A DNA stretch of 58,362 nt, from positions 52,841 through 111,202 of the forward strand of contig JAJYJM010000004.1 of NCBI GenBank assembly GCA_021789495.1, read 5' to 3'. The position numbers and the translations under genes are program-made. Shown here piece after piece: positions 16,405 to 26,900 of this stretch. The DNA comes from Nitrospirota bacterium. GTDB taxonomy: Bacteria; Nitrospirota; JACRHJ01. Within the stretch, counting starts at the first letter, position 1. Each line of letters starts with the position of its first letter. Below the pieces are notes generated by a model, which saw only the letters and a list, made by a program, of their open reading frames with translations, did no database searches and was not told the origin of the DNA.

Positions 16405-18237
16405 TCAATGAGCCTTTACCGGGAGATATATCGAAAATACTGCGCCGCCGCTCCCGGACATAGACGCCGTAACCCTGCCGCCGTGATAGACTATTATTTT
16501 CTGGACGAGGGACAGCCCAAGCCCCGTGCCGTGCGGCTTCGTCGTGAAGAAAGGGGTAAAAATTTTCCCAGCCGAGGACGGGTCGATTCCCGGCCCGGTA
16601 TCACGGAAATCCAGCCTGACGAACTTCCTGTCGGACGCCTCAGGCCCGTCGCCTTTCTCCACCTCTGCGGCTATTGTAAGACTCCCTTCACCATCCATAG
16701 CTTCGTACGCGTTCTTTATCAGGTTTATGAACGCCTGCCGAAGGAGGACTGAGTCGCCCTCGATTGCCGGGAGGTTTTCGTCAAAAAGCGCCTGCCGCTT
16801 TATTTTGCCGCCGTCGTTTCCAAGCGCACGGAAGGATTCCTCAATAAGCCCGCCCAAGTCCACCCGTGTTACGTTAAGCTCCGTAGGCTGGGAAAAATGG
16901 AGAAATTCACGTATAATCTCATCCATCCCCTTTATCTCCTGGCGGATGCTTTCTGCCGCTTCGAGAGATGAGGAATCCCTGGAGCTTCTTGCCAGAAAAT
17001 CCGCGTATCCGGATATGACGCCCATAGGGTTCCGAAGCTCGTGCGCTATCCCCGCGGACATCTCCCCCATGAACGCTATCCTCTCCTTTAATTCCATCAT
17101 CTCCCTAAGCTCTTTTACCTCGGTGATGTCGGTGAATACGAGCACCGCGCCGTCCGGGCGGCCTTCCCGCAATAGCGGAGAAATCCCGGCGCCTATCCAG
17201 CGCTTTCCGGCAGGTGTGCTTATTTCTCCTTCGGACCTGTTCTGGGCCAGCCCCTTCCTTACGGCCTTTTCCACCAGCTCCGAGAGCCAGCTTCCTGCTC
17301 CGAACAATTCAGGACAGGCATTTCCCGGCAGGGCGTTCTCGTTCTTCGCGAGTATTGTCCCGGCGGCTTCGTTGACGGTCAGCACCATACCCCCGGGGTC
17401 GAACGTGATAACGCCGCTCTGGATGTTTTTAAGGATGGTCTCGCTCATGCTCTCTACGCTGCGCGCGCGTTCCTCGGCCATGTTCTTAAGCTCGTTTAAC
17501 TCTTTTTCCTTTTCTTTCAGTGAGGCTATCGTAAGCTGAAACGTGTCTATTACAAATGATATGTCGTCACGGTTCTGCGGGTTTACGCCCACCGGCGCGC
17601 CCCTTGCCATCTGAAGTAACTTCCTGCGCGAGCCGGCCATTGTCCTGATAACATACAATACTGCGATAAGCAGGAAGCCTATCGACATGGACTTCAAGAT
17701 AAAATAAGTCGTCCCCTGCTGTGTAAGGTCTTCGATATAACCTGCGTCGAGCGCGGCTTCCCCGACGGCAATAATCCTGCCCATCGGGTCCTTTACCGGG
17801 AAATAGACCGAACGAAGCCTCGATTTCTTGTTCCTGTAAATCGATGAGATTTTCACGTTGCCGCTCTCGGCAAGGTTGAACTCCTGCCCGGTAATGCCCC
17901 GGAGCATGAATTGCTCGCCGCCATGTCTCTTCCCGGAGGCGTCAATTATCACGCCCCGACGCCGGTCGAGGATTACCAGGCTCGAAAGGGATTCCTGCTG
18001 CATCAGCGAGTTTAAGTAACGCGGGTTGTTAAGGGACCCAGGATAGTGGTCGCGGATTTCCCTTGAGACTATGTCCGAGACGTTCAGGAGCCTCTTGTCC
18101 ATCTCGTGATCGAGGTATTTCCTCGTCTTGTAGATGAGCGAGAGGCTGCTGATGGTCAAAACCGCGAGCAGCACCGCGAAGAAGAGCGTCGCGGCTTTTA
18201 GAATACCCTCGAATGGGAAACCGTTGTTTGATTCCAT
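16405..18237 (-). CDS. Membrane sensor histidine kinase (PilS-like partner of the sigma-54 regulator)
   Basis: 610 residues from ATG 18237; an in-frame GTG at 18264 would add 9 residues and start within a repeat. Transmembrane helix 1 is about residues 13-35 and helix 2 about 180-200, bounding an extracytoplasmic sensor domain of about 140 residues. Then come a linker, a PAS domain (NIQSGVITFDPGGMVLTVNEAAG, about 275-380), HisKA with the phospho-acceptor His in AGIAHELRNPMG, and HATPase_c with N-box NLIKNAYEAM, G1 DTGPGI and G2 GTGLGL. Classic PilS has six membrane helices; this one has two and a large periplasmic sensor, so its signal probably differs. It is cotranscribed with the regulator gene. 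Confidence 0.92.
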   Translation of the reverse strand: MESNNGFPFEGILKAATLFFAVLLAVLTISSLSLIYKTRKYLDHEMDKRLLNVSDIVSREIRDHYPGSLNNPRYLNSLMQQESLSSLVILDRRRGVIIDASGKRHGGEQFMLRGITGQEFNLAESGNVKISSIYRNKKSRLRSVYFPVKDPMGRIIAVGEAALDAGYIEDLTQQGTTYFILKSMSIGFLLIAVLYVIRTMAGSRRKLLQMARGAPVGVNPQNRDDISFVIDTFQLTIASLKEKEKELNELKNMAEERARSVESMSETILKNIQSGVITFDPGGMVLTVNEAAGTILAKNENALPGNACPELFGAGSWLSELVEKAVRKGLAQNRSEGEISTPAGKRWIGAGISPLLREGRPDGAVLVFTDITEVKELREMMELKERIAFMGEMSAGIAHELRNPMGVISGYADFLARSSRDSSSLEAAESIRQEIKGMDEIIREFLHFSQPTELNVTRVDLGGLIEESFRALGNDGGKIKRQALFDENLPAIEGDSVLLRQAFINLIKNAYEAMDGEGSLTIAAEVEKGDGPEASDRKFVRLDFRDTGPGIDPSSAGKIFTPFFTTKPHGTGLGLSLVQKIIVYHGGRVTASMSGSGGAVFSIYLPVKAH

Positions 18238-18259
18238 AATGCTAAGAGTTTCAAAGTTT

Positions 18260-18331
18260 GTCACCCCCGTGAAAACGGGGGCCCAGTGACGTTGAAAGTC
18301 TCTGGATTCCCGCTTTCGCGGGAATGACGGC
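18260..18331. repeat. Two adjacent hairpin repeats (CCCCCGT/ACGGGGG and dRS3-like ATTCCC-N8-GGGAAT)
   Basis: Hairpin 1 (GTCACCCCCGT...ACGGGGGCCCAG, 18260-18286) recurs, degenerate, at 43418-43450. Hairpin 2 is ATTCCCGCTTTCGCGGGAAT (18306-18325), repeated exactly at 45418-45437 and with a different loop at 43201-43225. They fill the gap between the SPFH gene (starting at 19131, ending at 18355) and the histidine kinase. No T run follows, so they are poor intrinsic terminators. Confidence 0.8.
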
Positions 18332-18354
18332 TATTATTGGCGTATCAGTCTTTT

Positions 18355-19131
18355 TTATTTCTCCTTCTGAAGCCCTTTTATGATGGGCGACAGAAGGTCT
18401 ATCGGCAAGGGCAATATCAGCGTGGAGTTCTTGTCTCCCGAAACCGTAAGCACCGTCTGCAGGAATCTCAGTTGAAGCGCGGCGGGCTCAGTCTGGATAA
18501 TCCTCGCCGCGTCCGCCAGCTTCTGCGCGGCCTGGAATTCGCCTTCCGCGTTGATAACCTTCGCCCGGCGCTCCCTCTCCGCCTCGGCCTGCCTTGCTAT
18601 GGCCCTCTGCATGCTCTCCGGAAGATCCACGTTCTTTACCTCGACGTTCGTCACCTTTATACCCCAGGGCTCCGTCTGCTGGTCGATTATCTTCTGGAGC
18701 TCCATGTTCAGCTCGTCCCGTTTGCTTAACAGGTCGTCGAGATTGGACTGGCCAAGTATGCTCCGGAGCGTTGTCTGGGCAATCTGCGAGGTCGCAAAGT
18801 AGAAGTCCTCCACCTCGATTATCGCCCTGCGTGGATCCATTACCTTGAAATAGATTACCGCGCCCACTTTTACCGTTACGTTATCCCTAGTTATAACGTC
18901 CTGCGAAGGCACATCCATAGTTACGGTCCTGAGGCTTACGCGCGTCGCCTTCTGGACAATCGGCAGTACGATTATTATCCCCGGCCCCTTCACGCCGTGC
19001 TCCGGGTCTACGCGCCCAAGCGTAAAGAGGACCGCCCTCTCATACTCCTTCAGGATTTTTATTGCGTTAACCAGTATCAGGACAACTACAACTACGGCTA
19101 TCGCGAAACCTGATATTCCGTACCCGAACAT
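18355..19131 (-). CDS. SPFH/stomatin-like membrane protein (slipin)
   Basis: 258 residues. An N-terminal membrane segment (about 5-27, [17 protein letters not shown]) is followed by the SPFH/band-7 domain (about 28-190, [13 protein letters not shown] ... [10 protein letters not shown]), then an Ala/Glu-rich helix ([19 protein letters not shown]) used for oligomerisation. It is typical slipin length. Bacterial slipins sit next to NfeD proteases in a conserved pair, seen here with 13 bases between them. It should form membrane microdomain-like oligomers and may be a substrate or partner of NfeD. AAAGGAGG precedes the ATG. It is the last gene of the long unit starting at the GH57 gene. Confidence 0.93.
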   Translation of the reverse strand: MFGYGISGFAIAVVVVVLILVNAIKILKEYERAVLFTLGRVDPEHGVKGPGIIIVLPIVQKATRVSLRTVTMDVPSQDVITRDNVTVKVGAVIYFKVMDPRRAIIEVEDFYFATSQIAQTTLRSILGQSNLDDLLSKRDELNMELQKIIDQQTEPWGIKVTNVEVKNVDLPESMQRAIARQAEAERERRAKVINAEGEFQAAQKLADAARIIQTEPAALQLRFLQTVLTVSGDKNSTLILPLPIDLLSPIIKGLQKEK

Positions 19132-19144
19132 GGCCGCCTCCTTT

Positions 19145-20479
19145 TCAACGTTTTCCCACCTTAAGCCGGAGTCCCGTTACCTCCAGCACCCTGACGTTTT
19201 CACCAGCCGAAATTTGATCTTCCGAAACCGCGCGCCAGTGCGCGCCCTGAAGAAACACGTCTCCCTCGCCGCCCGCGGGAATATCCGTCCGCGCCTGGGC
19301 CGCCATCCCGACAAGCGATTCGCCGCCCGTGGTATGCCCGTAGCGCCGGGATTTAAGCCCCACCCGCACCAGTATGAAGAAAAACCCGGAAATAACGAGC
19401 ACCGACGGCAGCAGCACCTTGAGCGAAATGCGCATGTAAGGTGACGACGAGTCGATTAACATAAGAGAGCCGAGCAGGAGCGATATTACCCCGCCCAGGG
19501 TAAGCATTCCGTAACTGGGTATTTTTATCTCGGCCACGAACATGACTATGCCAAGAAAGATAAGCAGAAAACCGGCGTAGTTCACGGGCAGGGTAGAAAA
19601 TGCGTAGAATGCGAGAATAAGGGATATGCCGCCTATGACGCCCGGAAGGATAAGGCCGGGGTTGGACAACTCGAAGAATATCCCTATAATCCCCAACAGC
19701 ATCAGCACGTAGGCGATGTTCGGGTCGGTGATGACCGAAAGAATCCTGAGCCTCGCGCCAGGCTCGATATATTCCACATGCGCGTTCTTCGTATGCAGGA
19801 TTACCATTCCGACGGCCGTCAGAACCTGACGCCCGTCCACTTCCTTAAGCAAATCCGGCAGGTTGTCCGCGGCTATATCCGCCACGTGCATTTTTACCGC
19901 GTCCTCCTCTGAAATGGACACACTCTTGCGGACGGCGTCTTCCGCCCAGTCCGCATTCCTGCCGTAACGGTCGGCAAGGCTGCGGATGAACGCCGCCGCG
20001 TCGTTCTCCACCTTCTTCGCCATCACGCCGGTGATGTTCGCTCCGCCCATTCCAACCGGGTGGGCCGCTCCGATGTTCGTTCCAGGCGCCATCGCGGCGA
20101 CCGGAGACGCGAAGAATATGAACGTCCCAGCCGATGCCGCGCGCGCCCCGGACGGCGCGACATATGTAATCACGGGGACGGGAGAGGCAAGGATGGCCTT
20201 GACAATCTTTCTCATGGAGCTTTCCAGACCGCCGGGGGTGTCGAGCATTATCACCAGCGCCTCAGCATTGCTTTTTGAGGCGTCTTTTATGGCGTTATCC
20301 ACAAATTCCGCCGCTACGGGGCTTATGACGCCGTCCAGCCTGGCCACCTTTACAAGCGGCACAGAAATCTTATTGTAGCCGCCCGATTTATCGGGCGATT
20401 TTAACGGCGTGGCCGCATTTGCCAGGGCCGCCATGAACAAGAATACCAGAAATAATAAGCAAACAGTAATTTTTTTCAT
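19145..20479 (-). CDS. NfeD-family membrane serine protease (ClpP-class, 1510-N type)
   Basis: 444 residues. The signal peptide or first helix is about 1-22. The ClpP-like protease domain (about 40-240) has the oxyanion-hole segment [11 protein letters not shown], nucleophile Ser in [10 protein letters not shown], and Lys in [13 protein letters not shown] as the general base of a Ser-Lys dyad. Four or five membrane helices follow (about 250-370), then a C-terminal OB-fold NfeD domain ([30 protein letters not shown]). In archaea the homologue cleaves stomatin's C-terminus, and the next gene here is a stomatin. The start ATG overlaps the SurA-like stop by 4 bases (ATGA). Confidence 0.93.
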   Translation of the reverse strand: MKKITVCLLFLVFLFMAALANAATPLKSPDKSGGYNKISVPLVKVARLDGVISPVAAEFVDNAIKDASKSNAEALVIMLDTPGGLESSMRKIVKAILASPVPVITYVAPSGARAASAGTFIFFASPVAAMAPGTNIGAAHPVGMGGANITGVMAKKVENDAAAFIRSLADRYGRNADWAEDAVRKSVSISEEDAVKMHVADIAADNLPDLLKEVDGRQVLTAVGMVILHTKNAHVEYIEPGARLRILSVITDPNIAYVLMLLGIIGIFFELSNPGLILPGVIGGISLILAFYAFSTLPVNYAGFLLIFLGIVMFVAEIKIPSYGMLTLGGVISLLLGSLMLIDSSSPYMRISLKVLLPSVLVISGFFFILVRVGLKSRRYGHTTGGESLVGMAAQARTDIPAGGEGDVFLQGAHWRAVSEDQISAGENVRVLEVTGLRLKVGKR

Positions 20480-21159
20480 GGATTGATTATTATATCCGCC
20501 TTTGACTTCAAATCCCGGAGATAGTCCTCAAGCTTCCGGTTCGTCTCGCGCTCCGTGAGAAGACTTTTTATTGCAGGCTCCGCATCTTCAAATTTTTTTC
20601 CCCCGAAATCCTTTTTATGCCGTTCGTAATATTTCTTCTCCTCGTCGGGTGTTATCCGGACAAAGGCCTTTATCCTCCTGTCAATGTATTTTACCACGAG
20701 AAGCTGGTCCCGAAGGTTATTTTTTAGCTCGCTCTTCGTTATCTCCTCATTGTCGAGCGCCGCCCGGAATGTCTTCTCATCCGGGTACCCGGCCTTTACC
20801 TGTCTATAAGCGTCTTCCACCTCCCCGGGCTTGACGGTCGCAAGATTGAACTTGCGCGCCTCGTCGATGAGGAGCGCCCGGTCTATAAGCGAATCCAGCG
20901 CCTTTTTCCTGGCCGACGCGGCAGAGGCCGATATGCCGACAGCCGGTTTACCGGTTTCGGGCGTCCCTTCGGTCTTCTCGACCTCCACCGCGCGGTCAAC
21001 GTCGCTTTCGGTAATGACATGGTCGTTCACTACCGCCACGACCTTGTCCAGGACATAGGCGGAGCATATTGATATGCCATCTCCCCCGCCCCTCTCCCAT
21101 GGAAGTGCGAGGAATGAAAATATTATTGAAAAAATCAGGATGGCTAAAATCTTTCTCAT
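20476..21159 (-). CDS. SurA N-terminal-domain periplasmic chaperone (no PPIase domain)
   Basis: 227 residues from ATG 21159 (MRKILAILIFSIIFSFLA), preceded by GAAGGA. A much longer open frame upstream overlaps the omp85 end and is not used. After the signal peptide comes VLDKVVAVVNDHVITESDVDRAV, the SurA N-domain hallmark, and a helical C-terminal part. The parvulin domains of E. coli SurA are absent, so this should be a chaperone only. Two repeat-derived stretches are translated: residues around LPWERGGGDG just after the signal helix (21081-21112) and ETGKPAVG (20942-20955). Adjacency to omp85 and tamB supports a role in outer membrane protein delivery. Confidence 0.85.
   Translation of the reverse strand: MRKILAILIFSIIFSFLALPWERGGGDGISICSAYVLDKVVAVVNDHVITESDVDRAVEVEKTEGTPETGKPAVGISASAASARKKALDSLIDRALLIDEARKFNLATVKPGEVEDAYRQVKAGYPDEKTFRAALDNEEITKSELKNNLRDQLLVVKYIDRRIKAFVRITPDEEKKYYERHKKDFGGKKFEDAEPAIKSLLTERETNRKLEDYLRDLKSKADIIINP
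20942..20955. repeat. GCCGGTYKACCGG-type palindrome in the SurA-like gene
   Basis: GCCGGTTTACCGGT, read in frame in a region where SurA N-domains vary in length, between the first helix and SARKKALDSLIDRAL. Confidence 0.5.
21081..21112. repeat. CTCTCCC-type palindromic repeat (partial) in the SurA-like gene
   Basis: CTCCCCC...CCTCTCCCATGGAAGTGCGAGG matches the hairpin-1 half of the copy at 43133-43185. It is read in frame as LPWERGGGDG right after the hydrophobic core of the signal peptide. Confidence 0.55.
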
Positions 21160-21178
21160 AAAAATCCTTCGTGTCTTT

Positions 21179-23995
21179 TCAGAACGCCTGCCCAAGAGTA
21201 AAATGCAGTTCGCCAATGGACTCGCCGGGCCGCCTGTTAAGTTTGAAACCGTAGTCCAGCCTAAGCGGGCCGACGGGGGTCTCATACCGCAGGCCAAGTC
21301 CGGCCCCATATCGCAGGCCGTTTGCGCCGGTATTTGTAAAACCGCTTCCGGATTCCGTTATCGGGCTTCCATTTGCGAGAGCGGCGGCAGAGACGTTCTT
21401 GTTTAAAAGCCATGCGTTTCCGGCGTCCAGGAATGTTACGAGGCCGAAATTATACGGGAGCGGGAAACGTATTTCGGCGTTGAAGATCGCCATCGAGTCC
21501 CCGCCGACGGGATTGCCGAAGCTGTCAAGCGGGGCGACGCTTTCGTAGCTGTACCCGCGCAGGCTGGACGCTCCGCCAAGGAAGAACCTTTCGGATATGG
21601 GTATATTAAATTTCCCGCCAAACGAGCTTTCTATGCCCCCGCGCGCGGAGAATGCGCCGATTATTCCCTTATAAAGCGGGTAGTACCAGCTTGTCTGGGC
21701 AGTGGCCTTGAACATGTCCACGGTAGAGCCGAAGAACGTGCTGGCGTATTTCAGTATCAGGGCGTGAACGGAGCCTTTCGTGGGGTTGAACGGATTGTCC
21801 CGGAAATCGAAAATCACCGACGGAGTAATGCTGGCGAGGTTCGACTTGTTTTTGTCCTCCGGCGCAAGCGCCGCCCCCGCCTTTATATCGCCGAACTTTA
21901 TTTTCTCATACTGGTAATTCAGCGATGTCGTGACATGCTTTCCGAAGGTTTTGTCGAAGCCGGTGATGCCGATTAAGTCCCGGATATGATAATTCGGCTT
22001 GTCGGCGTCGAGGTATACAAGGCTTGTCCGGTATTTCAGGTTCAGTCCCATGAACCACGGCCAGTTGTACGTCGCGATCGCCTTTGTCTCCTTGAAGCTC
22101 GCATCGCCCCTGAGCGATATGGAATGGCCGAGTCCGAAGAGATTTATATATCCCACCTGCGCGAAACCGCGGATCCTGTCCCAGTCCCCATAGCCCGCGC
22201 CGAACTCTACCCTGCCCGCATCACGCTCCCGGACGCTCACCAGCAGGTCTTTGGAAACTCCGGCCTCTTCCGGCGCCAAGGGCTTTATCCGGACCTGGCT
22301 GAAGAATCCCAGACTGTACAGTCTCTGCTGGCTCATGAGTATCTTTTCGTAATCGAACGGCTCGCCTGTCTTCACGAGCATTTCCCGAAGGATTGTCCTG
22401 TCCCTCGTAGCCACGTTCCCGCGAAGGATTATCCTCCCGATTTTTACCGGAGAGCCCTGGCTGATAACGTAAAAGAGGTTTACTCCCCGGCCTCCGTCGA
22501 TAAACTCGCGCTTTGTGTCTATGGTCGCGCGGATATACCCGGCCTTTGAGAAAAGGCTTATGACGCTGCTTTCGTCGTCCTTTATTAACTGCGGGTCGAA
22601 AGGTTCGCCGAGCTTCTGCTTTATCGCAGCTTCTATTTTTTCCCTGGGCACCCCCTCGCCGTCTACGATATTTCGGGATAATACGTAAGTCATCGGGCCT
22701 TCGATAATATCGAACGTCACGTCGGCCTTTTTGTCCCTGTCGTAAAATCTAATCGGTTCCGGCTTGATTAGCGCCTTAAGGAAGCCTTTCGATTCGTAAA
22801 GGTTTTTTATCCTCTGCGCATCCTGTCTTACGGCCTCGTCTGTTACCCGCTCCTTTATAATCAGTCCGGAACCCTGGAGCGCCATTACCTTTCTTATCCG
22901 GCCAGCCTTGACAGCCTTGTTGCCTTTTAAATATACATGTTCGAGGGCGGTCCTCGGCCCTTCGGTTATGGAAAACGTGACGTTTGCCACCGGAGGCTTC
23001 GCGGTTTCCTCCATAGTAGATTTTACCTGGGCGAAATAGAACCCTTCTTTCTTGTAATAACCCTGAAGCTTGTCGAGGTTCTCCGAGACGCTGTCCTCGC
23101 TTACGTCCCTGTCCTCCCAGAACGTGAGGATTTTTTTAAGCTCTTTCTTTGATAAGGTGCGGTTCCCCTTGAAACTAACCTTCAGCTTCAGCCCGGCATT
23201 TATCTTGAAAACAACCACTGCCGCGCCCGGCGAAACCGCCGTCCTTTGTTCCACGTCCGCTTTGACGTAATCCTTCTTTACGTAATAATCCGTCAGACGC
23301 GTAACCGCATCGTTGAGCTTGCCCTTGACGAGCCTTTCCCCTTTTTTTATACCGGCTTTCGCGGCTGTTTCGTCAAGTCTTTTCTCCGGCAGGGCAAGGG
23401 CACCCTTGAAGTCCACCGCGCTGATTATCGTCGGCTGCCCTTCGTCAACCTGCACGACAAGGTCTCCGGTCGAGGGGCTTGTTTCCTTGATTTTTATAAG
23501 CGCGGCAGCGTCGGGAAACCCCTCGTCGCGGTAAAATTTAAGCACGGCGTTCCTGGTTGCGCGAAGCTTGAACGGATCCACAAAATCGCCTTCCTTGAGC
23601 GTCATCCTCGATATTATTTTCCCCCCTGAGAGCTCCTTATTGCCCTTGATTTCGACCCCGGATATCAGCATCTTCGGTATGAGGTGAAACGTTACCACCG
23701 TACCCTGCGGGGTGTCCCTGCCCTCGGCTATTATGTTTTTGAAAAGCCCCTTCAGGTAGAGGAGCTTGATGGAATCGCGTATCAGCCTTGGGGACAGCGG
23801 ACCGCCTTTTTTTATCTCCACGAGCTGGTATACGTCGGAAGGCAGGATTCCGGGATAATCGAATATTATATCCGCAACCCTGGGCTGAGCGCCGGCCGGA
23901 TTTGCCTTTTGCGCACCCTGGACATCGGCGCATGCAAGGGACGGCAGAAAGAATAGAAAAAAGAAAACGAACAGGATAAATTTTTTTCTCGTCAT
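21179..23995 (-). CDS. Omp85-family outer membrane assembly protein with seven POTRA domains (BamA/TamA-like)
   Basis: 938 residues. The signal peptide is about 1-24. Seven consecutive POTRA-like modules cover about 35-610, recognisable by repeats such as ISGVEIKGNKELSGGKI, KVSFKGNRTLSKKEL, EHVYLKGNKAVKAG and IGRIILRGNVATRDRT. The 16-strand barrel (about 620-938) has the lid-loop motif GGASSLRGYSY (the VRGF/Y equivalent) and the expected C-terminal Phe. E. coli BamA has five POTRAs and TamA three, so it is long. The 4-base overlap with tamB upstream and the SurA-like gene downstream suggest either a TamA role or the main Bam insertase; the sequence cannot decide between these. Confidence 0.93.
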   Translation of the reverse strand: MTRKKFILFVFFFLFFLPSLACADVQGAQKANPAGAQPRVADIIFDYPGILPSDVYQLVEIKKGGPLSPRLIRDSIKLLYLKGLFKNIIAEGRDTPQGTVVTFHLIPKMLISGVEIKGNKELSGGKIISRMTLKEGDFVDPFKLRATRNAVLKFYRDEGFPDAAALIKIKETSPSTGDLVVQVDEGQPTIISAVDFKGALALPEKRLDETAAKAGIKKGERLVKGKLNDAVTRLTDYYVKKDYVKADVEQRTAVSPGAAVVVFKINAGLKLKVSFKGNRTLSKKELKKILTFWEDRDVSEDSVSENLDKLQGYYKKEGFYFAQVKSTMEETAKPPVANVTFSITEGPRTALEHVYLKGNKAVKAGRIRKVMALQGSGLIIKERVTDEAVRQDAQRIKNLYESKGFLKALIKPEPIRFYDRDKKADVTFDIIEGPMTYVLSRNIVDGEGVPREKIEAAIKQKLGEPFDPQLIKDDESSVISLFSKAGYIRATIDTKREFIDGGRGVNLFYVISQGSPVKIGRIILRGNVATRDRTILREMLVKTGEPFDYEKILMSQQRLYSLGFFSQVRIKPLAPEEAGVSKDLLVSVRERDAGRVEFGAGYGDWDRIRGFAQVGYINLFGLGHSISLRGDASFKETKAIATYNWPWFMGLNLKYRTSLVYLDADKPNYHIRDLIGITGFDKTFGKHVTTSLNYQYEKIKFGDIKAGAALAPEDKNKSNLASITPSVIFDFRDNPFNPTKGSVHALILKYASTFFGSTVDMFKATAQTSWYYPLYKGIIGAFSARGGIESSFGGKFNIPISERFFLGGASSLRGYSYESVAPLDSFGNPVGGDSMAIFNAEIRFPLPYNFGLVTFLDAGNAWLLNKNVSAAALANGSPITESGSGFTNTGANGLRYGAGLGLRYETPVGPLRLDYGFKLNRRPGESIGELHFTLGQAF

Positions 23996-26900
23996 TTAAA
24001 CTCGAACCTGAACTTAAGGTCTCCGCCGTAGTGACCAAGTTCGTCCCGTTCGCCGACAAGGGAAAGGTTCCTGTTGAATATATATTCAAGTTTTACGTAC
24101 TGGTCTTCGGTCGTGCCGATATTAGAGGAATACGTCAGGTAGAGTTTGTCGGAGAAAAGGCCCTTGCCCACGGTAAGCCTCGGCCCGCTGGATACGCCGG
24201 AACTCGTCATGTAAGGGTCTATCTGGAAGCGGTCGAAACCGGTAATCATCTTGACGCGGCTTTCCACGGCGTCCTGGATCTGTCCCGTCACAAAGCCCGC
24301 GGCCTCGCCCGTCGTAATGGCCGCCTCGTGCCCCTTCAGCTCGTCGGAGGTTCTCCCAAGCGCCAGCAGCGTTATGACGTCGCCTTCCTCGAGCGGCGGG
24401 TCGGAAACGAGGTCTACGTTTACCCTCTCAATCGTCCCCGTGAGCGTCATCGTTATCGTGTAGTCTTTTACCGTGGTCTCGGCGGTAAGGTCGATAAGCG
24501 GGTTGAACTTGTTGGGGTCGGCAAATTCCAGCACGGCGTTTTTCAGGGTGAACTCGTTGTTCCTGAAATACACCTTGCCTCTTCCGGCCTCCAGCCTGCC
24601 TATCAGCACCGGATTCCCGATTGTCCCGCGCACATAAACGTCCGCCGAGACAGGCACCTTCGCCAGGTTATTGTCTATCTCTATGGTATCAGCTGCGGTG
24701 ACGTGTATGTCGAGCAACACGGCCTTAAGACCGCCGGGTTTTGAAGGCGCGGGCAGGTTCCTTTTCTTCCGTATCTGCACGAGCCGGCTCTTCCAGTCGG
24801 TCCTTTTCGCATACCGCGCCTTGCGAATCAAAACATTTCCGCCAGCATTCATCATCCCGCCCGCGCCTTCAAATTTTATGGATGCGTCGATGACGGGCGT
24901 AAGACCTTCTATCGTTTTTACGCCTATATTTTTCGCCGTTATATCGAACCCGAAGTTGTCTATATTCCAGCCCTTGAGGTTCCCGTCGCCCCTTGCGGAG
25001 ATTGTCCCGCCGCCGAAATCGGCCCCGAACTTCGTCAGGCGGAATACCGAACCGTCTATAAGCGCCTCGGCGTTTATCTTATCGAACCTCTGCGGGAGCT
25101 CCCGCACCTTGAGTCCGCCGTCCGCTACTGTTACGACTCCGGAGACATTCGGGTTTTTGAGGCCGCCTTTCACGTGTATGTCCGCCCGGACTCGTCCGCT
25201 AATGTAATCCACGTCTTCTTTAAATATCGGCTTGAACACATCGAGACTTGCATCCACCCGTATTTTCGCGTCCACATTGTCAACACCGGCGGAGACTCCG
25301 GAGGCTGAAACCGAAAGATTGTCTCCACGCATGTCGAAAGACTTCAGGTCGAGTTTTTCGCCCCGATATGCGGCGCGTATGTCCCCGGCATTTGAAAGCT
25401 TCCTGCCCAGGACAATCGCGTCTACTTTTTTTAAATCGAGCTGCGCGGACGTAAGCGACGGATTTGAAAGCTCGCCCTCGCCGGTGATTGCGCCCGTCGA
25501 GACAATCGAGACGTCCTTCGGCATCCCCTTGTATACAAGGCGAATGAACGGCTCCAGCCTGCCGCCGTTAAAGACAAGGCTTCCGTTCCACCTGTAAGGC
25601 TTAGACAGGCCGAGTGTCCCCGCGAAAGAGACCTTCCTGCCAAGCGCCGTTCCGTCGAGTTTAATGTTATCCTTCCGGAGCCTGGCCTCAAGTTTGCCGT
25701 GGCCGAGGTCAACATCGCCGAAGCTGAGTTTCAGCGTGCTTACGTCCGCGTCTATCGACGGGTTGTCGAACGTCCCGTTGCCGTTTACGGAGAACGAGGC
25801 GCTGCCATTTACCGGGGCGCCGGTATCGGAAAGAACCTTCAGGGCCGCAAGGCTGAACCTCGCCGAAGAGGCCTTGCCCTGGAAGGTATTATTAAAACCT
25901 ATCGCCCCGGATGCCGTAACGACGTCATGGCCAAGCACGGCGATTACCTTCGGGAAACTGATTCCCTTTTCGGTAAGCCTTGCCGTTACAATGCCCTTGT
26001 CCAGCGGCTGGCCGTATACGTCTCCCGCACCCGTAACAAGCCTGGCGTCTCCGTTGAATTTACTGGTGGTGCCGGAGAAATTCATCACGCCTTCGGCAGT
26101 CAGGTTGACAGGTATGTCTTTATAAAATATTGCGATGATTTCTCTTGCGTCAACCTTGCGGACGGAGAGCCTCGCCTTGAAATAAGGGTTGTCAACCCTC
26201 CCGCCGTTGCCGTCGAAGAAGACCGTCCCGTCAAGGACAAGGCTGCCGCCTCCCTTGCGCACCATGAAGTTGCTGAACGACAGCTGCCAGTCCTTGAGCT
26301 TTACGTCTCCCTTGGCCTCCGGGAACGGAATCCCATTGGCGGAGGCGTCGGTAATCCTCGCCTTTCCGGTAATAGTGGGCCTCAATATGTTACCATGCAT
26401 GTAGGCGCTTAAGTCAAGCTTTCCGTGAGCGTCCGAATATCCTATAAGTTTAGATACGTCCGTTACGTCGCCCGAATGCGCCTTTATGGATATATCGGAA
26501 TCGCCGTCGTATCCCACGACACCGGCGAACGAAACAGCCGTATTTTTGGACCACACATAGCCCTGGTCTATCCGTATCATCCCGCCGCCCATGCGGAAAA
26601 CCGCCTTCGCCTGCTCTACCTCATCCAGCTCTTCGCTCACGCCTCTTCTATCGTGCGGCCCTTCGTATTTTATAGCCGAAACACTGCCGGAAGCGGTAAT
26701 GTCCGAGCCTTTAAACCCCGTGCCGGAAATGTTCACATCGCCGTTTACCACATACCAGGGTATAAACTTAAGCTTCGGGCTCAAGGCCGTATAGTCTCCG
26801 CTTACGAGATCCTTCAGGTTCCACTGCGATCGAAACGACGGCCTTCCTCCGGAAAAATCCACCAGGACGGATCCCTTTATTCTCCCGCCGAGAAGCCTGC

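Noticed and set aside
24228-24246. CGGTCGAAACCGG in tamB as a palindrome family member
   Set aside because: It encodes the conserved TGFDRFQI motif of the DUF490 domain, so it is native sequence.
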